Shown: positions 46,391 to 59,618, numbered from the stretch's first letter. The stretch is DNA of 64,000 nucleotides from Acanthacorydalis orientalis (GCA_034766995.1 CM068316.1:22401590-22465589), one strand, 5' to 3'. Translations and numbers: made by a program. Notes: generated from the sequence alone by a model not told the origin.

Positions 46391-46406
46391 TAGATAGATA
46401 GATATA
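46326..46406. repeat. TA array bracketed by TCTA and GATA units
   Basis: TATC at the left, TA in the middle, (GATA)n at 46388-46405; the whole is roughly self-complementary. Confidence 0.95.
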
Positions 46407-47031
46407 AGATAATAGCAATAAATTATTAATAATGTATCTTTTAAAATATAGGTACAATTTATTGTGTATTCTTAAATATTAATAATACATAGAATAAAAC
46501 ATATATGTACGTACAGTTTTAAGAATGGTGTAATTGTATAATAGCTGAGACAACTCATCAAGGGGAAATTGAATTCAAGTTATTTTATAATGTAAATTTA
46601 AAATGAAATATTAAATTTATACACTCAAATAAAATAAATACACAGTAGATTGTAAAATTATATTATATAAATAAATATTGGCATGTTCTCAAAAATAAAC
46701 CGAACATCAGGTTCATTTAAAACGAAATATTTGCACGTAAAACAAACTACAAATTCATTACATGACATTGAAATAACAGAAAAACAAATAAATAAAATAC
46801 ATATAATTTGTAAATAACTCATGGCTGAATGTAATTACAAAAAAAATATATCTGTAAAATTGATCAAATTCTTTGACAAATTTTAGAAAAATTCAAACTG
46901 GTATTTACCATTCACACATGTTTAAAATTAATTAACCATTAAGAACACTTGATAGAAAATAATTTTTTAATTAATTTTTATGACATTTTGTCACATATTA
47001 TTTTTTAAACTCTCTGAAGTCTTTATTAATA

Positions 47032-47033
<2 letters not shown>
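46407..47033. other. AT-rich DNA, nothing recognised
   Basis: No features of note. Confidence 0.6.

Positions 47034-47064
<31 letters not shown>
47034..47064. repeat. (TA)n microsatellite
   Basis: About 30 bp of TA. Confidence 0.95.
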
Positions 47065-47066
<2 letters not shown>

Positions 47067-47662
47067 GAATATAACTAATGTTTATTAATTTTAGTTTGTA
47101 GTAATTGCTATTACGTATTGAATTATATTCAGGTAAATAAATATTACTTTAAAACAGAAGTTAAAATTAAATGTTTAGTCATTTCTAATATACAGTTAGT
47201 TAAGATAAAAATGAAATAGATATTACTTTTTTTACAATTTTATGATGTACATAATAAGGAAGTAATTGCTATTTATATTTTTGAACTATTTTTTTCTGTA
47301 CAAAGTGGCTTTAAATTCTATTTTCATAATTAAGAACAGTGTGTTAATTTCTAGTAACATTTTTTTCAAGAAAATAAATTTGATTTTTTCAGGGAACAAT
47401 TGTTGAATTGAATACTGACTATTTTAGAGCTTAAAAATTATGATGGTAAATAAATATTTTGTTTGATAATTAGTTGCCTTTTAAAAAATATGTCTTTGAA
47501 GTATGACAACAATTTTGAGAAAATGAACATGAATTTTAAGCTTCTGTGTCAATCATGTTATCTGAAAATATTATAAAACATGTATTATTTCAATTCTGTA
47601 CATATTTTTTTAGTTAATCTATAGCTTGATATAAATATTGTTCAATGTCATTCTTTTTATTG
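47065..47662. other. AT-rich DNA, nothing recognised
   Basis: No features of note. Confidence 0.6.
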
Positions 47663-47705
47663 TTATATATATATATATATGTTATATATATACATATATA
47701 TATAT

Positions 47706-47751
<46 letters not shown>
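47663..47751. repeat. Interrupted (TA)n microsatellite
   Basis: TA with GTTA, CATA and TTATATAA interruptions. Confidence 0.95.
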
Positions 47752-47860
47752 TGCCAGATTCTTTTCAAAGAAGTTATTTTTAAAAAATAGCATTGTTTGT
47801 TTTACTCTAATTGTTTATTATTGAATTTTAAATCTATCAAAAATAATTATTTCTTTAGAA

Positions 47861-47906
<46 letters not shown>
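47861..47906. repeat. (TA)n microsatellite
   Basis: About 45 bp of TA. Confidence 0.95.
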
Positions 47907-47908
<2 letters not shown>

Positions 47909-48913
47909 GTTATTTTTGTTTATAATTCTTATGTGTTTTCTTTATAAATAGTATAAAATTTCAAGTGTCAAATTCTTTTATTTATTTCACCAGTTTTTGT
48001 GAGCTACTTTTTTTTATTAAACTCTATTTTGAATATATTTTATATTATTCTTAGGAAAACCTGCAGACGAAAGTTAATTTCAAGCTCGGCTGCAAATTTT
48101 GTGATTCTAGTCTGTACGTTTTTTGTATTTCTTTAGATTAAACCTCAACCATTTAATTAATGTAAGTGTCGATTTTTGATCTGCTGTTAAGTATATTTGT
48201 ATTTTTGTATCGAGTTATAATTATATAAATACTATAAAACGTATGTTGCACTTTTTATTTTCATTCCACTTTGCAATAAGTTTTAAAACTCTATTTGAAA
48301 TGAATATATTCTTAAATTAACTATTTTTAGTTTTGTTGCAGTTTAAAAATGAAAATAAATGAGCAAATCAATTGTGCCTTTCATAAATAAACAAGTAAAA
48401 TTACTTCTTTTAATGTTAGTTACAAGATATTTTATAAATTTATTTTTTATGACGTTCTATTATAGTGATAATTATTTATTTTTTATTCTATTATTTTTAA
48501 TTCTTTATTAATTACTATCGTTTATTAGTTGAAAATAATCAATTTTTAATTATAATATTTAGCAATGTATAAACGTAAATTATATATTATTTAATTATTC
48601 TTTACGTTTGATTACAATATATATGACTATTATTTTTTTATTTTAAAAATTAAATATAGTTCCTTATTATAAATTGTATGCTATGATAATGAAGTATGTC
48701 TTAAATTTAATTATTTTAGTGTTAAATTTTTAATACATTTCCATTTTATTCTAAATATAAATTAATTTTTTGAAGACTTGATTCTAAAATTACAATACAT
48801 TTTCTAATTTTCATGCAACATTTAGGTAAATAATTGTATTAATTTATAAATATATGTACATTTTTACGAAATTATATATTTTTTATTTTGTGTACAAATA
48901 ACATATTCATATA
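47907..48913. other. AT-rich DNA, nothing recognised
   Basis: No coding signal or element ends. Confidence 0.6.
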
Positions 48914-49481
48914 TTAGTTTGGTAGAAAACTAATTACAGTTTATGACTTTTGAATTTGTATACATTTTTAATTTAAGTGGTTTTAAGTGGTTCAGAACTG
49001 TTGGACGACTGACGCCCAGCTATTGTACAATCTCTCGAATTGTTGTGCGCGGTTCTGATTCAACTAATGTCTTCAGTTGGTCGTAATGATTTGAAGAACG
49101 ACTCCTGAGACTTTCTTCATCTTCAAGGCTCTTGCCCCAGCATGAAATTTTTGAAGCACCATTGCATTGTACGTTTCTTAAAAGTACCCACACTAAAAAC
49201 ATCATTCACTTTACGAGCAGCTTCTTTTGCTTTACCACTCGTTTTGAACCCAAACGTGTACACAAAAATTAATCTTATTTTCTTCTTTCTCGTCTTTAGT
49301 GCAATATCCCAATTTGAAGCTAAATTAATAATAAAAACAAAGTTGATGTTACCAAAATACTGATTAAAAAATGCATTTTAAAATGATATTAACATACACA
49401 TGATGACATGACAATTTCATTAAAAAAAATTAAGTTAGAATTCAGAAAAAACAAACCGCAATTATTTTCCTACCTATCTAT
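48914..49481 (-). mobile_element. Full-size mariner MITE (TTAGGTTGGT family)
   Basis: TTAGTTTGGTAGAAAACTAATT at the left after TA, and the complement of a degenerate terminal repeat on the right (CGCAATTATTTTCCTACC). On the minus strand the frame 49205-49020 contains VQCNGASK, DEESLRSRSSNHYDQLKTLV and SEPRTTIREIVQ, the linker and second helix-turn-helix start; the first helix-turn-helix lies near 49250-49150 in another frame (NASxxVNDVFSVGTF-like). No catalytic domain. Confidence 0.9.
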
Positions 49482-52049
49482 AGCTTATAACTATTGAAAT
49501 ATGTGTCTGCTGATAGCGATTCATGTACATGAAATAATTTCAATTGAGTCAAGCAAAGATAGATTATAATGTTGATTAACTTAAGTATTAATAACCACTT
49601 TCAGAACTTGACTTTTATGAAGGGACATTTAACTATTATAATAGCTTGATCAAATGTTTGAAACTCGGATACAGTATTAGGGTACAACGATATCAATTTA
49701 ATGAAGGCTCGTTTTTGTGGGTTGATACGAAAGGTCTTTGTCAATTAATAATAAATTTTTACTCGTTTTATTTTTGTTATGAATCTCATTAGCTTAAAAA
49801 AAAATAAAAACTTTGAAATCATTCAAGTTTTTTTTTCTCTACACAATTTAGTGGTAACGATTTTACGCAGTGAAGTATTTAGATATTTTTAGATGATAAA
49901 GAAAAATGAAAAATTAATTGAAAAATGTTTTCTTTTCTTATTTTCGGTCAAATGGATTAGTTTCGGTCGATATATTTTTTGATTAGACATATTCTCAAGA
50001 GGATATTATTATGTACTCCGAATCAGTAAATATAACTCTCAGGACTTAACTACTTTCTCAATAATTTTTCTAAATTCATTTGATTTAAATTATTGTATTG
50101 TGTCTTTTATTGATATATTTTGGCTTTTTAGTAGTTCAAACTATTTTGAAAAAGATTGCTTTACATCGTAGTTATAACTAAATTCGATATTATACAAGAT
50201 AAATTATAAAAAAATACTTTTAGGTCAAACTTTCTATGGAAAAGTCATGAAATAGCATACTTTTTATTTTATATTTTTCATTAATATATTATTTATAAAA
50301 GACAAAAAGAAAAACTGTAATAATATGTTATTAATGTTAATACAGTGATTCGAGAAAATTTATGTTAGTTATACAAAAAAATATAAATAGTTTCATTTTA
50401 ACCAGTTTCAATATAGTTTTTATAAATGTTTTTTTTCATAAAAGATTTTAAATTACGTTTTGTATTTAAATTTGTCACTATATCTAAAATCGCTGTAAAT
50501 AAATGAATTTTCAATGAATTAGAAGAGAAACTAAACTGAATATTTCATTTATGCCATTTTAATTAAAATGTCACAATAATCAGTTACCATAGTCAAAGTA
50601 TAAATGAATTACACTATGTTAAAGAACAAATTTGATTTTTTTGAACTCTACTAGTGCTATTTGATTATTATTTATCATTTATTTTGAAATGAGATTAATT
50701 TGCCCTTATTTTTTTTTTAAAAAAAAAAACAAAACGTAACTTCTTATTATACAATTATTTTATGTTGATACAAAATTATTTCTGTTGATTTTTGACTATA
50801 AAATTGAAAGATAGGAACAATTTAAAATTAATAATAGAATTATTATGCGAATTATTTTTTTTTTGTTTTATTTGCGTCAATACAGCTATACATTTATGTA
50901 TAACTTTTATTATTATATAAAATTATTTAAATTCAACATACACAAAAGAAAATAGCAAAATGAAAAAATTATTGCAATATAAATTATTAAATAAACATAA
51001 AAAATATCTTGAATTTAAGCGTCACATATACAAAAATAAATTAAAAAAGAGATTTTAACATTGTTTTAATAATATGAATTTGAAATATTTTTTCACGAAA
51101 TAAAAATATGTATGTAATATAATATGCTATTTATTTTTGATAATTAAGAATAATTTTAAATTTACTTTAAACAATTTTTGTCGAAAAATATAGTAAAATT
51201 AGGAGTGTGAACAATTTTACTTGCTATACGCAGCTCCAAAGATTAAGGTGAGAACAATTTTGTCTCATATGTCACATAAACATAATATTGTCAGACAAAT
51301 ATTCTCTCATGTAGCAGTTACTCGTTAACATGGTCTATAAATTTAAATTAATTCAGAGATATTTAATTATTAATATCCATATGTATCAAATGGTTTTTAA
51401 CTACAATATAAATGTATTTATAAAAATGAACATTATTTTTGTAGCCGTATTTGATTAATTTGTTGTGAACTTCTTATTTGAGAATATAAATGTATTGTTA
51501 ACAATATATAACTATATATATATGTATGTAAAAAGTAATATATTTTTTAGAAAATATATAATGAGAATTAATATTTGAATTTCAGGGATTGTATTAAATA
51601 TTGAATGAAGAAAACATAATAAAAATAATTATAGATTTTTTTATTATGTTGCGTAATTATCTTACCACAAATAATAATTAATAAAAATATTTTAATTAGT
51701 AATACGTTTTTAAACACAGTTTGGTCATTGATTACTGATTGGATCTTTCATTTTAAAATTACTGGTTTTAGATCATTCTTTTCTTAAATTGAATTTATTT
51801 TTATTGTCTAAAAAGATATTTAATCTTAATAGAAGTAATAATTAATTAAGAGAGAAAAATAATTTAATTTATAAACAACTCTATTTAATAAAATAAATGC
51901 AGTTATTTTATCATATTCATCTAATTTACAAAATATAAATATTTATATGTAGTTCACTTTTAGATTCAATGGAATATATGTTAATCTGAATATGTGAATA
52001 TGTATCAATAAATTAATAGAGAAATTATGTATTTTTATATTTAGTTATT

Positions 52050-52054
<5 letters not shown>
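49482..52054. other. AT-rich DNA, nothing recognised
   Basis: About 2.5 kb of background. A T-run/A-run dyad lies at 50709-50731 and a slightly GC-richer patch at 51205-51320. No long frames or element ends. Confidence 0.6.

Positions 52055-52095
<41 letters not shown>
52055..52095. repeat. (TA)n microsatellite
   Basis: About 40 bp of TA. Confidence 0.95.
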
Positions 52096-52097
<2 letters not shown>

Positions 52098-52775
52098 GAT
52101 ATTAATATATAATTATACACATTTGAATTATAACTAATTGTAAATGCGTATAAAATTTTGAAGATTTTCATTTTACAAATAATTTAATATTTGTCTGTAA
52201 ACGAGAGAAATGTAAAAAAATGTAGGGTGAATTTTTATTTTTAGTGAACAGTCGTGTCAAAAAACTTCAGATATAACCTTGAGATCGATGGTTGATTTCA
52301 CTAGATGAGCTAAATTTAGTATATACCTGTCTGTGAGAACTTTCTAATGCAGAAACTATAGGACCAAATAAAGTGAGACAAGTGTGTTCGGGTGGTGGGT
52401 GTGCTATGTGTCAATGACATTACAAAATACGTCATCTTTGCGGAATTCAGAATATATTGTAATGTTCTTTTTGTTTTCTAAATCAATGCTTTTGTCCTTA
52501 TTTTGCTGACAGCACAGTTGCACAATTTTTTAATTGAATTAAAATAGACTGTAAAGATTTGATCATAGTTTTGTGTCGTTATGGTGTTTTCGTGGAATTT
52601 ATATATGAAATTTTATGTGTGCGAATGTGTGTGTGTATATGTGGTTTTTGTTAAGTATTAGTATTGACATTTTACTGATAAACTTGTTTGTTTGCTTTCG
52701 TATCACTATTATAAATTACAATACACTCACAAAAAACATCGCTTTTTTATATACTTCTATAAAATTAATTCTTTG
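52096..52775. other. Unassigned DNA with a GC-richer patch
   Basis: 52250-52540 is less AT-rich (GTGTTCGGGTGGTGGGTGTG near 52384) but has no long frame. Function not recognised. Confidence 0.4.
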
Positions 52776-52803
52776 TATATATATATATATATATATATAT
52801 ATG
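52776..52803. repeat. (TA)n microsatellite
   Basis: About 28 bp of TA. Confidence 0.95.
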
Positions 52804-54277
52804 TAATATCTAAAAATGCTTATTATTATTATGTAGATCTAATATATAATTTATGTAGTTCAATGCCTCATTTAATTTCTTATTGATTTTAATTGGTTTT
52901 AATATTTTTGTTGTAAACTTTTTTGATATTAAAAGATTTTTCTACTTTTCTGTTAAAAATATCATTTTATAACAATTATGTATCCTTTTATTTATAAAGA
53001 AGTAGTCAAATATCTGTTTTAATTTTAGAAAATTTCAATAATAATGGGGGTGAGAAATGATTTGTGAAATTTTTAATTTACATATTGTTACATTTTTTTT
53101 GACAGCATAAGATATTTGTCAAACACGTTTATATTAATTTTTTCATAGAAAAATATAGTTAAATATAGTTTGATATAACGGTTATTAGTTTATTTTAATG
53201 TCAATACATAATTTAACAAAAATTTAGAGATTTAAGTATTACGTTTACTTTTTGTTTCCTACTAAGTTCTTAAACAGAAAACTATCAACACCCAGAATAG
53301 ATAGAAATGTGTATAAAAAAACTTCATAGAAATAACTAAAACTCAAACACAAAACGGGTCTTATATTAAAGTACAAAAAATATAATTCATTAATATATAT
53401 GTTGTTGAAAGAAGTTCGGTCAGAATCAGACATCTTAAGAGTACCCATGATAGTCATTTTTGTTTGCTTAAAAATTAATGATATTGATATAAAAATATAT
53501 TGCGTTAAAATAATAAATATTTAATAAGTACATTTTGAATACATATCGATAAATATTATGTGGTATTAAAGTTTATTTTATTTGTAAGTGTACTTTTTAA
53601 TTAAGATATTTAAGTACTTTATTAATTAACTGTTGAATATCACAAGTTATATAAATTATTAGTTTTTAGATAATTTTTATATAAAAAAATTATATTTAAT
53701 TTCGATTATATTTTTGTTTTGATATTATTATTTTCTTCTCAAGAGGCTTTTTTGTTTATTTAATTTTTTTTTCGGAATTATAAACTTATGATTTATTAGT
53801 GAAATTGTGTATAATCGATTTTTATTAATTGGTATTTCTTTACAAATATATTTGTAATTGTAATTCCTATCAAATCCTTCAGTGACTATTTTTGATATAA
53901 TCACAAAAATATATGCAGTGTTCATCATAATGCGTTATTTAATTAAGATAAAGAAATAACTTTTCAAGTAGAGTAGTCATTGTATGACACATTTTTTACA
54001 GAAAGCGAAGATAAAACGCTGGTAATAACTTATTAGTAATAAATGAAGCACAGTGTCAGTTCAATATCAAATACATGCAAATACTTTTTTGACATTTTAT
54101 TCTGACAGTTTCTTTTATTGAAATAAAATTTATTATTTTGAAATAACTTACGTTGTTTGTATTCGCGGGTTTCTACCAAAAAATGTTTATTATACTATTC
54201 TATTTTTTTAATATTTAATAAAAATTCAAATGCATTAAGTAACAAAACCTCATTGATTAAATTTAAAAATATATATT
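52804..54277. other. AT-rich DNA, nothing recognised
   Basis: Minus-strand frames of 66-70 codons at 53245-53457 and 53728-53928 show no domain. Background. Confidence 0.5.
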
Positions 54278-54279
54278 TA

Positions 54280-55519
54280 GGAGGGTCGTTTGATGAGTTT
54301 GGTAACTTTTTATGCGATGGCGCCACCACTCATTTGGTAATGTTATGGCTATCAAATGTCGCTTTTAAACTTACATAAGCGAAATTTCAACCAGAAGCGG
54401 TACATTCTTCACTTCTCCAGATGTTTGAATCGAACATTGTGGCAGAGTTACCGCAAAAGTGGAAAAAACAAGTTCCGTGCAGTGATAAAACATTTTTATT
54501 TAAAAAAGTGAACAGCCACCCAGATCAAAGTGGAGTTGGTTGAAATTCATGGGTACTCTACATCAATGTTGAAGACTGTTTATTTCTGGATAAATGAGTT
54601 TAAATGTGACCGAACATGTACTGAAGATGAAGCGCGTTCTGGACGGCCAGACGAGGTCACCATAACGGATATTGTTGAAAAAATCTATGGTATCGTTATT
54701 GAAGACTGGCGAGTGAAAATTTGCGAGATTTCTGAGACGGTAGGAATCTCAACTGAATAAGTGCACAATATCCTGTACGAAACATTGCACAAGAAAAAGA
54801 TGTGTACGCGATGGGAACCGCGATTGTTGACTGTCGATCAACATCGCACACGGAAGCACATTTTAACCTAGTGTTTGACGAGCTTTAATAGCAATCTGCA
54901 TGCCTTTTTGCGTTGATTCGTCGCCGTGAATGAAACATAGATACCTACACACCTGAGTCGAAGCAGAAATCAAAGCAGTGGACAACGACATGTGAAAGTG
55001 CGTTTAGAAGGCGATGACCGTTTTATCGGTTGGGAAAGTGATGGCCACTACTTTTTTGGGACTCCCAAGGAATCATTCTGATCGACTACTTAACGAAGTG
55101 AAAAACAATAACGAGAGCCTATTATGCATTATTGGATCGTTTGAAACAAGATCTGAAAAAAAAGGCTCAGATTGATGCACAAAAAAGTGCTCTTTCACCA
55201 AGATAATGCGCCGTTTCAGAAATCGACCGTCGCATTGGAATAATTGCAGGAATTAGGCTTTGAATGGATTCTTCATCCACCCTATTCTCCGGACTTGCCC
55301 TAGTGCAATTTCTTCCTCTTCCCAAACTTCAAACTTTGACTCGGTGGGAAGAAATTCTCATCGAATAAAGATGTTATCTCCACCGTCAATGTGTATTTTG
55401 CAGACTTACTGAACCAAGTGTATAACCCTCAATGGAGACTATGTTGAGAAATAAAATCGATTTTTTCCAAAAAAATGGTGTTCAACTTGCTTTTTACCAT
55501 ACTTATAAAACGGCTGTCG
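54280..55519 (+). mobile_element. Full-length but dead mariner (GAGGGTC-ended family)
   Basis: 1240 bp with TA at 54278-54279 and 55520-55521. Left end GGAGGGTCGTTTGATGAGTT and right end, as complement, CGACAGCCGTTTTATAAGTA are degenerate inverted repeats. The length is that expected of a complete mariner. The copy at 7000-7890 is an internally deleted relative. The transposase is covered separately. Confidence 0.92.
54421..55446 (+). pseudogene. Mariner transposase pseudogene (mellifera-like)
   Basis: Block order is complete. The 54530-54760 frame contains VEIHGYSTSMLKTVYFWINE and [19 protein letters not shown] (first helix-turn-helix and linker), then VKICEISETVGIST (second helix-turn-helix). 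After the stop come YETLHKKKMCTRWEPRLLT and DQHR, a FLRRFVAVNET-like block near 54910 (the catalytic Asp position reads Asn), VKVRLEGDDRFIGWESD near 54990, VLFHQDNAPFQKS near 55190 (second Asp) and HPPYSPDLP-CNFFLF near 55280, where the third Asp position reads Asn. At least six stops or shifts. Confidence 0.88.
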
Positions 55520-55521
55520 TA

Positions 55522-56225
55522 TTTATCTATGTGTATAAATTAATAATGAATGCATAACGAAGAACACGTATGTGTGTGTGTGGAAAACATTACAGTTTGC
55601 AAATACTTTTATGATAAAATTCAAAATACAACTTACAAGAATAATATCTCTTTAAAGGTACATTTAGTTGATATTAAATGTACTTTCTATATAACTTGTA
55701 TTTATATATAAATTGTTTTATTAATTTTGTATTTAATTGAAACGAAATGTATGTATTTTAAAAATAAACTAAGCTATAGTAAACTATAAAATATTCTTAC
55801 ATAAATATTAATTTGCATATTTTTTTTTTAATATTAAGCTACGGTGTCTTATAAAATACCCTTAAAGTATGAAAATGATATTTTAATTTGTCGGTCAATT
55901 TCATGATTGCCTATACTGTAGTTAGAAGTATAGTGATTGTTATACCAATTAATTTCTTAAAGTTCAACAACAATTTTAAACTTATATTTGAATTTTGATA
56001 AATAGATTTATAAATTATGGTAATTATAATATTATCACAATTAAGGAAAAAATGTATGTATATAGAGCTGTACATTTTTTCAAACATTTCATTTTTAAAA
56101 TAATGAGTAAGTGTGTTTGCATTCTATTTTTATGTTAGTAGAATTATTTAAATTCTCTTCTTATTTAAATGTAAGGTGTTATGTGAATCATTGAAATATC
56201 TTCGAAATTAACATTATATACACAT
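55522..56225. other. AT-rich DNA, nothing recognised
   Basis: No features of note. Confidence 0.6.
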
Positions 56226-56227
56226 GT

Positions 56228-56272
<45 letters not shown>

Positions 56273-56277
56273 TAGTT
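56226..56277. repeat. (CA)n-(TA)n compound microsatellite
   Basis: CA run, then TA. Confidence 0.95.
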
Positions 56278-56560
56278 GAAAAGAGACAGAAAGAGGTGAA
56301 CGATGATACATGCGAAAGGATTGTGGATAACTGACAATTTCAATTTCCGTTCACGATTTCGTATGCTCTTTTATTGACAGGCTCCCCGAGTCGTCTATTT
56401 TGTTGCATAATGATACGTTTTTTTTCACGTTCAATTCACCAGACATCTAGCGAACCATGAAGTTAACCAATACATGACCTCTCCTGCATTCTTTACTTGC
56501 TTCGTATATCTTCTAAGTTTTATTGGCAACAGGGAAGGCATATAATATTTAGAACTATTA
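56278..56560. other. Unexplained less AT-rich stretch
   Basis: About 280 bp with more C and G (CAGGCTCCCCGAGTCGTC near 56380, CACCAGACATCTAGCGAACC near 56438), directly after a TA array. No long frame or element ends recognised. Confidence 0.35.
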
Positions 56561-57051
56561 TGCAGGTAATATTTTGTATACCTTACTTCCATAAACTTAT
56601 AAATTCTGACAGTTCGTTAAAATGATTGCTATAGATAGATTACTTAATATAATCATCATTAAAGGAGAAAAATATTTTATGTATTGTATATTATTATTGT
56701 AAATTAAAATTATTATTATATACACACAGATTTAGGAAGATCATTATGTTATAACCCATCAAAATGTTTGTTAATATTTTATGAGTTAAAAATTTGATTC
56801 ATATATATTCCTAAAAGTTTAACTATTTTAAAAATTATTCATTATTATTAATATTATTTTTGTATATAATGAATTAAAATTTAAATTTTCATATAGGTTG
56901 ACCATACAATGGTACTAATATTATAATTCATTGTAGCGAAATAATTTAATGTTATTAAATATATCTAGTTCTCTTTCTCTCTCTCCCTATCTCTCTCTCT
57001 CTTTATATATATACATGAGTTTACAAAATTAATCTTAAAACTTATATAGGT
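56561..57051. other. AT-rich DNA with a CT repeat
   Basis: (CT)n at 56968-57001, then a short TA run. Nothing else. Confidence 0.6.
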
Positions 57052-57595
57052 GTCATCATCATCATCATCCTCCATTCATCTCAATCCATTGCTGGATAAA
57101 GGGCTCTCATAATTTTCCATTTTGCACGATTGGATGCCTCTTTTCCATTGGTTTTCATATAAGATTTTAAATTTACTTATGCCATCTGCTCATTGGTTTC
57201 TTTTTTGGTCTTTTTATATTTCTTGGTTTCTAGTTAATACTTTTTGTTGTCGATCGGTTGTCTTCTCTTCTTGCAACATGCCCCGCCCATTTCCATTTCA
57301 GATTATTTACTAATCTTATTAAATTTGTCAGACCTATCTGTTTTCGTATCCATTCTATTATTTTCGTATCTCTTTTTCTTATTCCCAGCATGCATCTTTA
57401 CATACTTCTCTGTGCTTTTTGGAGTCTATGAATGATTTTGGCGTTAAGCAATCATGTTTCGCTGCCGTAGATGAGTACTGGTAGTGTACATTGATTAAAT
57501 ACTTTTTTCTTCAAATAGAGTGGGATTGTTGTTTTAAATATCGAGGCGTTTCATCCAAATGAGCTCCATTTTATTTTTATTCTCTTATATAGTAT
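57052..57595 (-). mobile_element. RTE-like LINE 3' end, copy 2
   Basis: Minus-strand match to 26052-26575 along its length, beginning with the equivalent of GAGAATAAAAATxxxATGG (57595 downward) and ending in a (TGA)n-like tail (ATCATCATCATCATCC on the plus strand at 57055-57070). Recognisable blocks: LPVLIYGSET, RSMxRCMLGIRKRDT, WMRKQIGLTNLI, KWKWAGHVARREDNR, RPKKKPMSRWH. Stops and shifts make it inactive. The 5' end of the match falls at nearly the same point as in copy 1. Confidence 0.85.
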
Positions 57596-58110
57596 ATTTA
57601 ATATAAAATAAAATTATAAAAACAATAAAAATTCATTTTAACATCAATAGAATATAATTAAATGAAGTAGTTATTAATAAAAATTGATGTGACAAGAATG
57701 ATGATACAGTTAGTTACCAATATAAAAGACAACCTTTAAATTATGATCTGTCTGTTACTTTGTGGAATAAAATTTAGCATTGATAATGGTCTGAAGTCTT
57801 GTATGTATTGAAGAAATAATACGATTCATTGTTCAGTTTTGGCTCATTCTTTTTATAATATACATTTGAAGTTGTTTCTTATATGTCGTAAATTATACGA
57901 CTTGTTTTTCTAACTCGTAATAGATTGTCAATTGAATTTAGATCTGAAGACAAAAAGTGTTTTCCGTTGATTTTGTTTATAATAAACTAACCGCAATGTA
58001 AAATTTAATGCTTATTGTTTTTAGTTATTCTCTTAATTTAATTTTCTTGCATATACAATTTATCAGCATTGTACTTTTTTATTTCATTTTGTTTAAAAAT
58101 GATAGGTATA
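57596..58110. other. AT-rich DNA, nothing recognised
   Basis: No features of note. Confidence 0.6.
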
Positions 58111-58674
58111 TTAGGTTGGTAGGAAAATAATTACGATTTTTGATTTCTGAATTGTAACGTTAATTATTTTTAATGAAAGTGTCATTTCATCGTGTTCATG
58201 TTAATATCATTTTAAAATGCACTTTTAGGTCTGTATTTTGGCAATGTCCACTATGGTTTTATTATTAACTTTGCTTCAAGTTAGGCAATTGAAGAAAAGA
58301 TACAAAGGAAGCAATGAGAGCAATTTTTTGTATGAGTACAAAACAAGTGGTAAAGCAACAGAAAATGCTCGTAAATTAAACGATGCTTCAGGTGTGGGTA
58401 CTGTTAAGGAATGTGAGGTGCAATGATGGTTCCAAAAATGTCATGCTGTGAACTAAATCCTTGAAGATGAAGAAGGTCTCGGGTGTACTTCTTCGGTTTA
58501 TAATGACCAACTGAAGGTGTTAGCTGAATCAGAACTACGCACGACAATTCGAGAACTTGCACAAAAGTTAGGGGTTAGTCATCCAACACTTCTGGACCAC
58601 TTAAAACAGCTAACTGAGAAAAATGTATATGAATTTGAAAGTCATAACCCGCAATTATTTTTCTACTAACCTAA
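58111..58674 (+). mobile_element. Full-size mariner MITE, reference copy of TTAGGTTGGT family
   Basis: 564 bp, TA at 58109-58110 and 58675-58676. Starts TTAGGTTGGTAGGAAAATAA and ends TTTTTCTACTAACCTAA. The plus-strand relic contains ESNFLYEYKTSGKATENARK, LNDASGVGTVKECEVQ, DEEGLGCTSS, QLKVLAESELRTTIRELAQK, LGVSHPTLLDHLKQL and then runs directly into the 3' terminal repeat. The ends closely resemble those of Hsmar1/cecropia mariners (TTAGGTTGGTGCAAAAGTAATT, known). The catalytic two thirds of the transposase are cleanly absent. Confidence 0.93.
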
Positions 58675-59381
58675 TATTTATATTGATAATTTGTAATATA
58701 CGACTCAACTTTATAAGCCGTTGTATTAAAATATATATAAAAGTCTCAATTTTTAATGATACTCGTAGATGTACTTTTTTATGTAGTTCTATATTTGATT
58801 CATTTCAAAGTTATACATCAATTCGAGCCGAACCAGTTAAATTTTATTTAACAGTTAAATATATCTTTTTTTAAAAAAAATATCAATTGTTAATTATGTT
58901 TAAGTAAATTATTATTTATATATTTTTATTTTTTTTGTTTACATTGTTTACATGCGACTTTTTTTACCTACGCGGTTGTAGTATTTGGAATGTCAAAGTA
59001 AATGTCAAATTAATAAATTTCTATATTACATTCTGTCTATAACCATAAACTTAATATTAATACTAATATATAGTACTTCTATATTATGTCTATATTAATA
59101 AACTTAATTATTATCGTTATATTATTCAGTAGTAAGAATAAATAATATTTGTTTTCAATAATTTTTAAATAGACCTATCAATTATGCACAGTATTAAACC
59201 ATGTCTTCTATCAAACTACTGATCATGTTTACACCATTTTTTTTAATAACTGATTTACAAGTATCTTATTATTAATTTTCTTATATTGGTCTGAGTTTAT
59301 AATGTTATAGTATTTTTAAAATTACTTTTAATATATGTGTAAATATTGTCGTGCAATTCATTTCGTTTAGTAACTGCTTAA
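58675..59381. other. AT-rich DNA, nothing recognised
   Basis: No coding signal or element ends. Confidence 0.6.
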
Positions 59382-59415
59382 AGTAATTGCTTTTTAATAA
59401 TAAAAAGCAATTACT
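59382..59415. repeat. Perfect hairpin 1 of a twin pair
   Basis: 15-bp arms AGTAATTGCTTTTTA and exact complement around a 4-nt loop ATAA. Confidence 0.95.
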
Positions 59416-59419
59416 ACTA

Positions 59420-59469
59420 AAAATAATTTTTATGTAAGTTCTATAAAGAACTTACATAAAAATTATTTT
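59420..59469. repeat. Perfect hairpin 2 of a twin pair
   Basis: 23-bp arms (59420-59442 and 59447-59469) are exact complements around a loop that is again ATAA. It begins four bases after hairpin 1. Confidence 0.95.
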
Positions 59470-59618
59470 GATTTGCGTTAATCTTACTACATTGAAACAA
59501 AATAAATCTTTTTTTGTTTCTCTTCTCTATTAGTTAATATCCCGTTATCATTTAAAATTAATAAACAAATTCAGGTGCATGATAATTTTTCACATACATT
59601 GTATATATATATATATAC
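59470..59618. other. AT-rich DNA ending in a short TA array
   Basis: (TA)n at 59601-59617 abuts the next repeat. Confidence 0.7.
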
